From Pyrenula massariospora (lineage: Eukaryota > Ascomycota > Eurotiomycetes > Pyrenulales > Pyrenulaceae), in the NCBI GenBank assembly GCA_021030905.1, contig JAGFMI010000002.1, positions 1 through 64,000 of the forward strand: a stretch of DNA of 64,000 nucleotides, written 5' to 3'. Shown one piece after another: positions 24,085 through 35,741 of this stretch. The notes beneath the pieces were generated by a model. It was not told where the DNA came from. It ran no database searches and saw only the letters and a list, made by a program, of their open reading frames with translations. Position 1 is the first letter of the stretch. The number at the start of each line of letters is the position of its first letter. Position numbers and translations under genes: made by a program.

Positions 24085-26646
24085 AAGAGCCAATCTCCCC
24101 TACCTTTGCCTTTGTGAAGCGCCTCCGCCTGAAATCAGCATCCAGTCTCATTTGAAATGGAGATGTAATTGGAGCCCTAATATGCATATTCGTGAAGACG
24201 TGTGTTCCTACCAAGAGCTTCATCTCCAAATTTGCTTCAACAAGATTCAAGGCCTTGCGAGCGTGGGCAGAGATCATGAAGGATGCTAGCTCGGCGGTTC
24301 ATCACCTTTTGAGGTGCGCTAGTACGGTCACTACCTATGAAGTGGTCTGTCTGCGGGCAGTGAGTGCCCATGTCGACCTATTGGCGATATTTGCTTGCCT
24401 GTATCACCGTCCGCAGCTTTGACAGATGCAGATCGTTGGGTGTCAAATGGCTCTGGAAAGGGAGGTGGCTCCTTGTTCTACTTGATTTCTTTTTACTTTA
24501 ATTTCCTTTGTAAATGTACGGCACAGCACAGCATATGGGAAGAAGGATCAATTGAGACGCAGTTGATCCGTCTCAATTAAGGGTCATGGTCAGATGAAAG
24601 GGCGTTCCGTTTTGTTGTGGGTATTCTCAAATTAGAAAAGTGATGCGAGAGACAGACGGACAGTGGGAGCGTCTTGCTAGCATGATCAATAAATGATATA
24701 GGAAACTCCTTTATGAGCCAGCTTCGAGCAAGTGTAGTAGAACAATCTCGCACTAGATTCGATTCAGCCCGCTCAGATGAAATCGCTTACAAAAAACATC
24801 CCTTACGGCTGTCCACCGATCAGATAGTCAAGACTGACATAGCTTTTTCACCAATCACATATTTCTATCAATTCATTTGTGCGGCGATCGTTTGATGTAG
24901 ATCACAAAGACACGGGACGTTTCCAATCCTCCCAATTGAGATTTCTTGCGGGGGCAGGCGTTGACCTTCCGAGAACGGCAGGCTTCCACGAGCTGTCTCA
25001 AGATCCTTCGTCTGGCTAGGGCGAACAGAGCGGACACTCTCCATCAAGCTAAGTAGTCCAAAGAGTGCTAAAGCATTATCTTAGCATTGGGATGCCACGC
25101 GATTATGCAGCCTGTCGATCACGGTTGCAGCTTCAAGTAAAGAGCGATGAGTTGGGCCATGCGTGTTGGCGATTAAACGATCGACAACGCGGCACGTAGC
25201 TCGGGGCCGACGCGAACGAGATTCATGAATACGTGTACAGATCCAGGGAGCGAATTCTATCGCACGTACAGTTCGTATATGCTACGAGAACTGGGTGCGT
25301 CTACGTAGGGCAAGACATGCAGGGGCAAACCGGAAGTTGGCGAAAATTGGGTATTAAAAGCATGTTATGTGAGGTTGCTGGTACCGTTCTCGGAAAATGC
25401 GCAGGTGTGTCGAGGCTGGTACCCGATACCACGAAGAGCTGGCCGCACCATATGCACGTGCGTAACAATGAGGCCAGACGACGGAAAGCTTGGTGAAGGG
25501 TGTGGCTGGCAAAGAGAAGTACGACTCGCGCAGGAGCGTCATCGCAGCCCAGACGAAGATGCGGACCATGTGATTGGGCACACATGCGATGTCATGTGTC
25601 ACGTCGACACGGGCCGGTCAAGCTACTGAGCGATAGCCGGTGGTGGAGTCTCGGTCGTCAGTGTCAATGTCAATGCTGCAATTCATTTTTTGAGCTTCCG
25701 TCGGTTTACTGTAGAACAAGCAGCAGGGAAGCTGCGGACGAGCACCGATTCATTCTCAATTCAAAACACCTTAAATCTGGGACTTCCATGCCCATAGTGA
25801 CCATGATATTGCCCGGCGTCGATAAGGCCCCCCAAGAGAGCGTAGACGATCTCCAAGCGTACCCAAGCCATGGGAGCACCATCCATTTCCCCCGATTGGC
25901 CCGATTGGTGGCCGTTTTGGCAGGGAAGGCCCCACCCACCCGCGCCTTCCCCTTTTGGCACAGCTGCACGGAGAGCCGGCGGCCGGTGATTGGAGCGCTG
26001 GCCCCCAAAATCAGCCAATGCCTGGCCGCCTCCCCCTTCACCAGCGAATCCCCCCGGTCCCCTGCCGACTCCACCCGTTTTCCTTTTCCTCCACCCAATC
26101 CATTCGCCTGCGCTGCCAACCCATTCGTTCCGCTCCCTCTCTGCCCTCTGGCTCACGGCCATATACCTTCCTACCTGACCTATACCTCACTGCACTACAC
26201 CTCACCACACCACACCACACCACTTCTTCTTCCGCCCACCTTCCAATCCTCGGAATCCTAATAATCCTCACCTTCGCTTCCTCTACCGCCCTGCCGCGCC
26301 TAGGCTCGCTGTTCACGATCAAGGTCCGGTTGCGCTGCTCCGCTTACCAAATACCTGCGCGTCTACCGTGAGACCAGTGTCATAAACCCTTGCTCATCTC
26401 TGACGCCTTCGGCCGTGCTCCTACAACCTCCATTGTACTAGCACTTCAAAATCTAATGACGCTTCCGCTGCTATGCAACGCATTCACGGTTTAGAGAAGC
26501 TTGCGCCTTGCGTGCGTCCGACCTCGCGAATTCATTTCAATAATAGCCGGGTCGACCCAGCGCATACAAATCATTCAAGATCTCGCTTTAGTCCTGTGAG
26601 CAGCGTGTGGTGACTGGAAGATACTACGCCTTTCTGATCGACAGCC
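24085..26646. other. 2.6-kb intergenic region, LTE1 promoter and leader
   Basis: No supported gene. From about 25900 to 26300 the plus strand is very C/T-rich (with ACACC repeats near 26205-26222). This removes stop codons and creates long meaningless frames on both strands, including one of 253 codons at 25500-26261. This stretch most likely holds the transcription start region of the RasGEF gene. Confidence 0.45.
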
Positions 26647-29600
26647 ATGTCTAACTTACCCGACTCGAAAAGCGATCTCTCGTTAATCTCGATAGACCCT
26701 ACGATAGCGAAAGAGATCACAATTACTGACACCGCATCTAAGGACGCTCCCTACATCCGGCAGCGAGAACTTATCGTCCCAGGCAGCCACGCCAATGGGG
26801 TATCCAAGCAGCTGCCGCGGCCGACAGGACGGACTACGCTACAGAGAAAGACCTCGACCCGTGAGAATGGAAGGGCGAGAACGAGGACAAACTCTCTCCG
26901 ACACGTCAAAAACAGTACGGAAGTGTTGAGACAGCGGTCTATCAATAGACAGCGGACTGAAAGCGTCTCGGATGCATCTTCGAATAACACCAAGGCCCAA
27001 CATTTCACGGTCGGAAATGTTGGGCATAATGGACGGATTTATCTGAGGTATGTGGTGGATTTGTTTTAATGGCGCCTGTGAGCTGACAGAAAGTTCAAGA
27101 CCTGTAGTGAATCCTCCAACTCAGCGGACACAGCCTTCTCCTTTTGTATACCCACCTCTTACGCCTCCAAGTAGCGCTCCGCTCGATGCCGCCATTACGA
27201 GTTCCGCAGAAGAAGGAGCTCGAGAAAGCATTTTGTCAACGTCGCAGATTTCAGACTCGCTACCGCGGCCTCCGAAAGGCAGGCTGGCCTACAATCCTAC
27301 CAGGCAATCCGTGGCACCTTCAAGTACACCCAGTCATCACCGAACCGGATCCCTGGATGAACAGCAAAAATCGGGCAACAAGACTCGGGAAGGTGTTTTT
27401 AAGATCGTAATCGATCGGTCTAACTCTCGGAAATCGGAAACGCCAAAGGTGAATTCTTTGCCTTCGCTCGAGGTGCCCATTCCGAGTTACAGATTAGGGA
27501 CGCCGCGGTTCAGTACCTACGGTACGGCTACGATGAGAAGTTCTTCATATACGAGGGCCTCAGTCTCGGATTATCGTGCCTCGATTCTTGCACACCCAGA
27601 CTTCGATCGACTATTTCCGTCGCCGCCGGGACAATTGCACCCGCTTCATGGTCGCGATACTCTTCTACGGCCAAGGTATGTCACACGGCAGACTCCTAGT
27701 GGAGTGACGCGGAGTTCGGCTGCTCTACCTTCGCCAAGGACGTACAGCGTGAACGAGGTTATTGAGCCGAACATGTTTGATCGACTTGCTGAGTTGATGA
27801 ATGACCCATCCGTCGTGCGGTATTCCCCCAAAACTGGAGAAATCACGGCAGCCACACCGGCTCGGATCATTGCACAAATATCGTCTGACTCATTTATGGA
27901 CTACGAGCTCGTGTCGGACTTCTTCCTAACTTACCGAGCATATCTCAAACCAGAGACATTGTTAAGCCTTTTACTTGCAAGACTTGGCTGGGCAATCAAT
28001 CGCATGACTGAGGACGGCAGGATCATCAGAATTCGGACATTCGCAGCCCTGCGACACTGGATTCTCAACTACTTTGCCGATGATTTTCTGGTAGACCGTC
28101 CGCTTAGGGTGTTCTTCTGCACTCGCATCAATAACATGTTCCACATTGTCAAACACAGAAGCGGCGGGGGTAAAAGCGATCTGAAGATTCTTCTAGACTT
28201 GAAGCGGTGTTGGAATGGCCGTTGTGCGCTGTACTGGGATTCTCCTGAATTTGTAGTGGACGGACCCCCTGAGTCGAACATCATCCCTGGAGGCATCATC
28301 GGCAACCGCGATTCTCAGCTTACCCAAATACCGCCACCATTATCGCCTTCCAGGCTCTCTCATCCTCGAAATGGCATGCACGAACGGCGCTTACAAGAGA
28401 CCAAGTCTGGTGTGTCAGGTCCGTCTGCTCAACCAGAGACGCATAGTCATGTTCGAGAGATCTCTGCTGGGACGATTGAGTCCAACCTGCCTGCGTCTCC
28501 TACCAGCATCCTAAGCATCCAGCCTCTTTCATGCTCACTACCCAAGAGGGGCAAGAACGGTGAGGCTGTTGCAGACCAAGTCAAAGAGCCGCATCCTGTC
28601 CCATCTACCGCGTTTGCAATGCGGCCAGCTCATGCTCACAAGCGCAGCGCTAGCAGCTCAGACTCCGCAAGGGGCCAAATGCACATCGACTTAGTCGAGC
28701 AGTCAACTCAGCTGGACGCCAGCTTACTTCAGGGTGGCGGCAGCATGATAAGAGGCAATGTCTTTGCTCCTAGTTCGCCTTTTGTTGACGTCATCGCCTC
28801 CAATTCTCCAGTTGTGCCGACGACGGCGTCAGGCCAGACTTACGATTTAACTGAGGCATCTTTGCGGCCTGGTACTGCGGTAAATCCCGGAATGAAAAGT
28901 ATATTAGGATCAATTAGAAAGGCTTTGAGCAGCAAGCACAGTGTAAGCACCGCACCGTCTCGATCAGCGGACACGGCACCCTCTGTACCATCTCTAAGGG
29001 GTCAGACCTCCGCACTGCCGCTCAATATTGCGCTTGATGACGGGACTTTGAAGGAGAAGAAGATTGCCAATGTTCGTCATCAATTACGAATTGATCTGCT
29101 GTGCGCCGAGGCTCTGCAAAGTTACCAGGACATTATATCCCAACGGATAGAAAGTGCTCCAAACGTTAGACAAGACATTGGCATTGCTCTTGGGAACCCT
29201 TCGCAGGAGGAGGAAGCGGTCACCATGATGCCAACAAGCAGTCAACAAAAAGATCTGGAGGATCGAGAGAACGCTAGAGTGTTGAGTGAACTTACCACTG
29301 GGAGTCAGTCGATCGTTATAATCAACGACATCAACGACGCAAATGACACTGTTCCTGCAATGTCCGGAGCACTCCCTCAAACGACATATCTAGCACCCTC
29401 ACGCCATGTGCCTGAGGCGGAAAATGGGAAAGCCTTCACGAAGCGATCGAACTTTCTCCGGCGTCCTTCAGATTCAAGCGCGGCGAATAGGAGCTCGGGG
29501 ATTTTCGGCAACCGTCGATCGCGCTCTGCAGGACCAGATCCGAGCCGTATGGTTGCGCAGGCCAAAGAATGGTATCGTGAAAAGGCCTCGTTTAGATCTT

Positions 29601-31777
29601 CCTCTGTGGGCCGCAATAGGCTTGAACATTCCACCGGATCCGCATCTTCAACGCTAGACGTTCAGAATTCACTTCAAAGCTCGACCGTGCAACATGAACC
29701 AAATGCTACCAGCACGGATCCCACGGAATGTCAAACCTCCACTGCTGGTTCCGCCACAGACGAGACTGAAAAGGCACCAAGCCGATTACTACGCAGAAGG
29801 CCCGGAGGTGATCTCCGAAAGCACCAGAACGTCCACGATCTGGAACCGATTGTTAATCGTGATTCGATGCGCTCGATTGCAACGGCTACAGATTCGCTAG
29901 GAGGATCAGTGCTTGTAATGGCTAATAAGATTGCTCCACCGGCTCCGCAACCAGTTTCGTTAATCAAGACTCACTCCTCAACGCGCATGAGACCGTCTTT
30001 CGAAGCTGCGGTCGCTGGCTTCGCAAGCATTCCTGATGATCCTGACAACGGCATTGAGTCGACACTCTTGAAGCTAGAGGGAAGATATGATCCGCGTCAC
30101 CCTGATACGGCTGAGGTAGACTCCCTTCGACCTGTTACTTACAAGCATTTGGATCAGGCTCCTGAGGTGGATGTACTTGAGGTCACCAGCAGAAGTCGGA
30201 ACCCAAGCTTTGAAACTGAAATGTCGCGGAGAACCGGAGATCAATCTACTCTTGACCAAACTTTCAATGTCGCATCTAACACTGTTCATCATTCTTTTAT
30301 TCGTTCCCGTAAGCGCTCTGAAATCTTCGGCCTCCCAACCGACTTGGATCCGGGTTCCGAGTATTCCTATGGTTCTACACCACTGCTCGAACGGGGAATA
30401 AGCGATGCGTTCACAAATGGTGCCAGATCAGCACCGCGGTCTGTCTCTGTGCCTCGACCTTTATTCAGCCGCAACAACACGACAGAGACCGAGAAACCTG
30501 TTGCCGAATCGTCACACCCATCAATAGAAGTCGTTGACGAGACAGAAAGCATGAAGAAGATTCCGAAAGGATCGACTTTACCACAAAAGTCTCCCACAAA
30601 TGAATCATTCTTGCTAGACGAGAATGAGGAGCTTTCGGATCTATCGTCAGAGCTCTCGATGGACGATTTTGAGGACTCTGACAATGTCTCTCGCTCCGTC
30701 TCGCCGGTCATGGCTCCTGGGATTCCAAAACATCCACTTGCACACCCACCCTCTCCTCCTCATACTCTGCCGACAGTGATGCAGGATTCCGCATCGAAAG
30801 CATCTACGTACCCCAGAGATCCGCCCACGCCTGATCCTTCTCCAACAATGGGACCAGTTCCCTTCACGGATCAGTCAAAGTCCGATCTTGGTCCAACGAT
30901 CAATGGCTCACGCAAGAACATAGCAAGAAAAGAGACACCTAGCTCTGGGCACATCCCGTTCATCCTAGCCTGCGACTCAGAAATGCTAGCCCAGCAATTC
31001 ACGCTCGTCGAAAAAGCTGCTTTGACAGAAATTGATTGGAACGACCTCATAGAGATGCGCTGGGATAACTCGTCGCACAATGTGCACAATTGGGTCAACC
31101 TCGTCTCCACACCAGACGTCAAAGGCATCGACCTCGTCATCGGCCGCTTCAACTTGATGGTTAAATGGACGGTTTCCCAGGTCGTCTTGACGCAAAGCAT
31201 ATACGAACGTGCTCGCACCATAACAAAATATATCCGTGTAGCTGCCCACGCCAGACGCCTGCACAATTACGCGACGATGCTGCAGATTACGATCGCTTTG
31301 ACGAGCATTGATATAGCCAGACTTTCAAAAACGTGGGAATTGGTCAAATACTACGAGAAGCAGTTACTGCGGGAGATGGAGGTTCTGACACAGCCGGTGA
31401 AGAATTTTCACGAATTGAGAGAGGAAATGGAGTGCAGGGATCTTGGGGATGGCTGTATTCCCTTTGTTGGTATGTATTTTCCGCCACGATTCTATCCCAG
31501 TAATTCTCGCCGGCTAATGGGTCTAGGGCTGTACGTCCACGACCTGACATACAACGCGCAGAAACCATCCGAGATCGCGGGGACGCGGGATGGAGAGCCC
31601 CTAGTGAATTTCGAACGATACCGAACGGCGGCGACGATTGTGAAGAATCTGCTGAGGCTGATTGATGCCAGTTCCAAGTACGAGTTCAAGCCGGTGGAGG
31701 GGGTTATCGAGCGGTGTTTGTGGATGGCTGCCTTGCCGGATGAGAGGATCCAGGCCTTGAGTAAGGCGCTGGAGTGA
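26647..31777 (+). CDS. LTE1: LTE1-type Ras guanine nucleotide exchange factor
   Basis: Large exchange-factor-like protein; yeast Lte1 acts in mitotic exit and bud-cortex polarity through Ras. Exons 26647-27047, 27100-31469 and 31527-31777 give 1673 aa. Order: disordered N-terminus, RasGEF-N domain (about residues 380-500, from RIIAQISSDSFMDYELV to NNMFHIVK), a very long Ser/Pro-rich linker, and the catalytic RasGEF domain (about 1410-1673, from SEMLAQQFTLVEKAALTEID). The second intron (57 nt) is a multiple of three and has no stop; it was removed because GCIPFVG must join GLYVHDLTYN, the family's unbroken motif. The first acceptor was placed to restore IYLRPVV. Naming as LTE1 follows the general filamentous-fungal orthologue. 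Confidence 0.93.
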
Positions 31778-32597
31778 ATGCCATCTTTCTCACTTTTTCT
31801 TGCCGCATTTTCTTGGGCTTTTGGAGTCAAACATTGTTAGATTTGCATGTCCGCGAGGACAGGAGCATCGGCATATTTGGAGCGAGGAGAGAGGCAACAC
31901 TGTCGTTACCGACACGCATAGTACTGTTTTATTTTGGTTTAGCGAGGCGCTTTTCGGGTCTTCCGTTTTCTGGCGTTTTGAACTGCCTGTTGGAAAGTTG
32001 GGTCTACGAAGTCATGATCGGCTGATTACATCGTTACGGGTGGATGTAGCATAGCTCTGGGGCGGTAGGAGGGGGAAAGAGGTGGGATCACTTATATTGA
32101 TTGATAGTATATAATATCTATTGGGCAGTAGACTGCCATGTCCGACGCCTTACGTGTTCTTAATTTCCAGAATACTGCGGGACAAGTGAATGGCTTGGTA
32201 GTTAGCACGACCATTTCCCCCTTTCGGTCTCGGCGCCGTTCTCCCAATGATCTTCGCCCGCCCTCTCCCGCAGCCATAAAGCTCGACCTTTTCTCCCTCC
32301 AGCTTGTACAAACGCGAGTGTGCGCGTGGTTTGGTCGATCGGTCCTGCGCACGCACGGCTCGCGTCCATCTCGCACGGCCGTACTTAGGTGTAGAATATC
32401 GTATGACTTGACCGGCTTGGGAAACTGTCGAGGCGTCGGCGGCGGCTCGGAACACTAAGTAATCGAGAGACTATCTTCGAACGTAGGAGTGTTTATACAT
32501 AACAGCCTTGTAATCTAAAATGTCTAGACATCTATTACCGGCACCAATGACGTTCTGTTCGTCCATGAATTCGCTGCCTTTTCGTAAATTGTAACAC
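31778..32597. other. Intergenic between convergent genes
   Basis: 820 bp between the ends of LTE1 (+) and the monooxygenase (-). A GC-rich segment around 32210-32370 carries opposed open frames of about 100 codons with no family resemblance. Confidence 0.5.
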
Positions 32598-33773
32598 TCA
32601 AACCGTAGGGCTAGACTGCTCATCGATCTTGACGCCAAACTGACCGACGGCCGTCGTATAACTCTGATGGACCGCCTCGCTGCCGTAAACTCTCATCTCC
32701 CGCTCGTAGGCCGCCGTGACGCCCGGCGCGTAGCCACCCGCTTCGCGCAACAACCTCCCCAGCAAGGCGGAATCTCGAACGGCGGTGTTGGCCCCGATGC
32801 CTCCGGCGGGGGTCATGGAGTGGACGGCGTCGCCGATGACGGTCACGCGGGGCTCGTTGGGCCATTCCAGCACGCCGGACGGCGTCGAGCAGGTGATCTT
32901 CCAAAAGGCCGCCTCGGACTCGTTCATCTCGTCGAACAGCGGCTTGAAGCGCGGGTGCCAGTCCCTGGTGAGCGACTTGGCGATATCGGCGGCCTGCTTG
33001 CCGACAAGTGTGTAGTCGTCGTTGGGGGCGGCGACCACGCCCGGCTGCCCCCCCAACGTCCACCCAAACTGCACGCCGGGGTCGTCCATGTCCCCCGGGC
33101 GCACGTTGGTGATGATGAAGACGGCGCCGTTGGGCCGCGTGTCGTCGCGCAGCCGGAACACGCCCTCGCCCAGCCCCTTGAACGCCGTGCTCGGCGCCTG
33201 CCCGTGGATCCCCCGCGCGCCCGTGTCGTAGACTTTGAGCTTCCCGCCGGAAAGCTGCTTCGCGACTTTAGAATAGATACCCTCGCCGCCGACGAGCAGC
33301 GAGCCCTCGACCGACTTCGTCCCGTCGGCAAACGTGGCCCGCACCCCGTCCGCGGTCAGCTCGTACCCGGTAACCTGCTTCCCCCACTCAATCTGCTCCT
33401 CGCACCCCTCCGCAAACACCTTCCGCATATCCCCCCTCGCGATGCCCACAATCTTCCCGCCCCTTGACGACAGCCCCTCGGGCACCACGTGCTCGGTCTG
33501 CTCCCCCGTCACCGCGTCAAACGCGCTGAAGCCGCTGCCGCCCGTCTTGCCGCACCGGTCCCAGAAGCGCTGGAAGGTGGGCGTGTCGAGGGCGGACTCG
33601 ATGGCGTCGAGACCCTCGGTCGAGAGGCGCAGGCGGTAGCCCTGGGCGCGGAAGATGAAGGAGGCGTCGCGCTCGAAGATCCGGTAGGGGATCTTGGAGA
33701 GGCGGAGGGACTGGGCGAGGAGGAGGGAGGCGAGGCCGCCGCCGGAGATTAGGACGGGTTTGGTGGTGGGCAT
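32598..33773 (-). CDS. FAD-dependent monooxygenase (class A)
   Basis: Flavoprotein hydroxylase/epoxidase that would use FAD and NAD(P)H on an unknown substrate. Intronless, 391 aa from the ATG at 33773 (MPTTKPVL); an upstream in-frame ATG at 33854 would add 27 residues. The start chosen places the Rossmann motif SGGGLASLLLAQSL right at the N-terminus, as usual, followed by IFERD. The second FAD motif is GDAVHSMTPAGGIGANTA near residue 315. The segment GGEGIYSKV takes the place of the DG motif, with Glu for Asp. No membrane anchor or leader is visible. GC content is clearly higher than in the flanking genes, and both neighbours' genes have introns. No cluster partner is nearby, so a metabolite cannot be proposed. 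Confidence 0.9.
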   Translation of the reverse strand: MPTTKPVLISGGGLASLLLAQSLRLSKIPYRIFERDASFIFRAQGYRLRLSTEGLDAIESALDTPTFQRFWDRCGKTGGSGFSAFDAVTGEQTEHVVPEGLSSRGGKIVGIARGDMRKVFAEGCEEQIEWGKQVTGYELTADGVRATFADGTKSVEGSLLVGGEGIYSKVAKQLSGGKLKVYDTGARGIHGQAPSTAFKGLGEGVFRLRDDTRPNGAVFIITNVRPGDMDDPGVQFGWTLGGQPGVVAAPNDDYTLVGKQAADIAKSLTRDWHPRFKPLFDEMNESEAAFWKITCSTPSGVLEWPNEPRVTVIGDAVHSMTPAGGIGANTAVRDSALLGRLLREAGGYAPGVTAAYEREMRVYGSEAVHQSYTTAVGQFGVKIDEQSSPTV

Positions 33774-35741
33774 TTTCTGTTTTCCGTTCCGGGTTGGAGA
33801 GTGGATGTGTTGAGATGCTGGATGGTTAGACGCTTCTCTGTTTAATAGGGTCAATTCTTATATAAATGGCGATTAAGATGCATCTATGTCGGCCTCGGAC
33901 CCCGCCAAGATGCGCCGCAATTATTAATCCGCCGTGGCTGATTCCGCTGGCTGACAAATGGCGTCACATTTGGCTGCCTTGCCTTACGTGGAGGGAACTT
34001 GGGCATTTATCAGTTTCAAGTAATCTTTTCATAATCCAGCGTTCTGCAGCGGAGTGAATTGTCCTCCGGAGTCCCGACGGGCTGGGGCGGAGTGGATCGA
34101 ATTTGTAAACCCGACACGGCCTGCCAAGTCCCGCCCGACTACGGGGGTGGAACCGCACATGACGCTATCTCCACCATCGAACTTCAAGGATACTATTCGG
34201 AGCAAAGCTTGGTGATGATGTGGATATATCTGGAGATGTTTTAGATAGATGTCCTCAAGATATCATCTCTGCAAAACGCCTCGCTTTAAATTTTCAAAAC
34301 AGTTCCCCAATCCTCACCGCTTTACATATCTCTACGCACACGATCCATTGTACATATTCCTAGCGATCAAGACCTACAAATTCAACCAACCTTTCATTTC
34401 TCACTCCCCGACACCAAAACCCCTAAAATCTCTCCCAGAAACTAACTCTACCTCCTCCCTACCCTTCTTCCCCGTCCTGAGGGCAGCAGCTAGCCTATAC
34501 CTCCTCCTCCCATTCAACCTCACCCCAAGCGCCACACGTCTCGTCAGCCTGCCTCTTCGCTCCGCAAAAAGCTCGTCCACGCTGCGTGCATCTTCTCCCA
34601 GGCTCGGAGCCTCAAATGCCTCAGCCACAATGGTCGCGACGCTCAGGCGTGTCCTGGCAAGACCTTTCGTCTCGTTCTTTTTTTATTTTGGTTCTTCGTC
34701 TTATTTTTTTTTATCTTTTGGTTCTTTAGTGTTTCGTTCTCTTCACATTTTGATTCTTTATTATTTTGTTCACTTGATATTTTAATATGGTATTATTTAT
34801 TTTTATGGTATTTTTAAAGATAATTGACATGTTCAAAACAGGCTTAAGATAGTGAAGGGCAACACTCTGAGCATTAGGGAGATTCTCGCTCTTCCGCAAG
34901 AAGGCACGAGAATGTGTAAGATCTCACACTCCCACGCTGTCGACCATCCATTTATCGATAATTCTACTAGCATTGTTGACGAGGCAGAGTTTCCAGGAGG
35001 CAATCGACGCCTCGAAGAAACATGACCGAGTCTTCTCACTTTAGCGCTTGTGCCCTCTTCCTATAAAGTAGTGACAACCTAATTTGGGCGGTATCTGGAC
35101 TACCTAGCTAGTCTATTTAGAACAAAAGAGCCTCGTTGATAGTTTGCTATCCTAGACAACTATAGATTTAGACTTGGTAGTAAAGCACCGATAAGAATCT
35201 AGCTTGCCTACTTTCAGTCAAGTCTCGGCACAAGCTACAGTTTTTTCAAATATGAGATACGGCAGCTGGGTGACGCAACTAGTCTTTGACATCGAAACGT
35301 AGAATATATATTATCGACATTCACACCCCAGTGGGTCGGCCTTGTCGGCTGGACAGGGAGATTGCTTCGAAAAGGAATCCAGTTTATTGTGAGATGGTTG
35401 CAATTAAACTTATATCAGTTGCACCTATCCGGGGTTGACTGTATGATATCCACTGCGCGGCCAGTCAAGGGTATGGGTCCGATAGGGGAACTCTTGCTAT
35501 TAAAAATATACTTCTCTGCAACTAGGAAACTTGACCGCTGCCCGAGAGCACGGTAGGATTGCACACATGGTGTTGAAGGGACTATTGCTCAAGACCTACC
35601 TACTTAGTCGAGTGCTTGATCCACCCTATCTTTCGTCTACACTGTTTCCGTAGGAGATCCTAAGCTACTTGCCTTACATACGATTGACCAGTCACATTTC
35701 CTGCATCACACTGAAGCGGTATACGCCCGCCCCTTTCAACG
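33774..35741. other. AT-rich intergenic block, possible decayed repeat
   Basis: No supported gene in almost 2 kb. 34660-34830 is a strongly T-rich tract on the plus strand. 35080-35300 is rich in TA and CTAG, suggesting an old repeat hit by C-to-T mutation. A 247-bp segment bounded by TGT and ACA lies at 34830-35076 (listed separately). An open frame of 178 codons at 34249-34785 runs into the T tract and looks random. Confidence 0.45.
34830..35076 (-). repeat. Candidate solo LTR or relic element, weak
   Basis: On the minus strand the segment starts TGTCACTACTTTATAGG and ends CTGTTTTGAACA, the TG..CA form of an LTR, with a TATA-like motif near the start. I see no 5-bp target duplication at the ends and no internal element, so this is only a guess based on the ends and on the odd base composition around it. 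Confidence 0.2.

Noticed and set aside
25500-26322. Overlapping open frames on both strands, one of 253 codons
   Set aside because: The C/T-rich promoter region lacks stop codons by composition; no conserved protein pattern, and frames conflict.
32667-33752. Long open frames on the plus strand opposite the monooxygenase (up to 266 codons)
   Set aside because: They are the antisense of a GC-rich gene with a clear FAD-binding protein on the other strand; no recognisable content.
34249-34785. 178-codon plus-strand frame
   Set aside because: Its second half is a T-rich tract giving Phe/Leu/Ser runs; no domain.
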